DNA of 12,845 nt, from the NCBI GenBank assembly GCA_934229335.1, contig CAKQDQ010000065.1:1-12845 (forward strand), read 5' to 3'. Below are positions 12,708 to 12,845 of the stretch, piece after piece; position 1 is the stretch's first letter; each line of letters starts with the position of its first letter. The DNA comes from an uncultured Prevotella sp. Its GTDB lineage: Bacteria > Bacteroidota > Bacteroidia > Bacteroidales > Bacteroidaceae. The notes below the pieces were generated by a model that saw nothing but the letters and a program-made list of their open reading frames with translations, was not told the DNA's origin and made no database searches. The position numbers and the translations under genes were made by a program.

Positions 12708-12845
12708 ATGTAATGTTGAAAAAATAACTTACGCAGTTTTTACCTCATATTGCTGAGCCATTTTGGGGATATGAAGATGGAGCGATGCGAGCATCGTGAC
12801 TGATGAATAGCCACAAAATAGCCTGCAAGATGAGATAAAAAATGC
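12708..12845. mobile_element. MITE-like foldback element, copy 3 (diverged, cut by window edge)
   Basis: Same orientation as copy 1. TGAAAAAATAACTT at about 12717-12730 matches the terminal repeat interior, and the core from about 12770 (ATGAAGATGGAGC, the apical hairpin 12783-12796, GACTGATGAAT) aligns with the other copies. The flanks of the core (about 12734-12766 and 12804-12845) are imperfect reverse complements, so it too is a foldback. The outer GTGACGG end is not recognisable, and the right end lies outside the window. Confidence 0.7.

Overview
The window looks like chromosomal DNA of a Bacteroidales bacterium, most likely Prevotella or a close relative. The reasons are the Bacteroidota-type promoter elements (TTTG, about 19-20 bases, TAnnTTTG), weak Shine-Dalgarno signals, a KorA with fused gamma and alpha domains, a porin O/P family protein, and a LytS/LytTR-type two-component pair. 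Genus is an inference from protein style; no rRNA or tRNA gene is visible.

Layout. Positions 1-480 hold a palindromic repeat element in a 309-base direct duplication. Positions 551-1051 encode a C_GCAxxG_C_C family protein. A gene-free stretch (1052-1439) ends in a good promoter and a leader hairpin. It is followed by korA (1440-3281), a small DUF559 endonuclease-like gene (3370-3753) bounded by inverted GC-rich palindromes, and korB (3765-4814), closed by a strong terminator (4916-4963). KorA and KorB form a 2-oxoacid (probably 2-oxoglutarate):ferredoxin oxidoreductase. The DUF559 cassette appears to have split this two-gene operon and supplied a new start for korB.

Positions 4987-5225 hold a MITE-like foldback element. 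Next comes a co-directional three-gene cluster: a PafA-type alkaline phosphatase (5317-6954), a lipoprotein glycerophosphodiester phosphodiesterase (7016-8659) and a phosphate-selective porin O/P homologue (8715-10061). Together they look like an extracytoplasmic organophosphate-scavenging module. Its -7 promoter element lies in one arm of a nearly perfect 16-bp inverted repeat. A terminator (10098-10132) separates it from a convergent two-component pair on the minus strand: a LytS-like histidine kinase (12042-10861) and a LytTR response regulator (10883-10161), overlapping by 23 bases.

Positions 12043-12845 have no credible gene. They contain a long hairpin, a second MITE copy, a third diverged copy cut by the window edge, and two predicted promoters pointing away from each other.

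The most notable non-coding signals are: (1) MITE-like elements with 32-bp terminal inverted repeats, apparent 3-bp target duplications and a covarying apical CGAG hairpin; (2) GAA-triloop hairpins with covarying stems at the left end; (3) the DUF559 cassette that rewrote the KorB N-terminus; (4) the inverted repeat over the phosphatase promoter.
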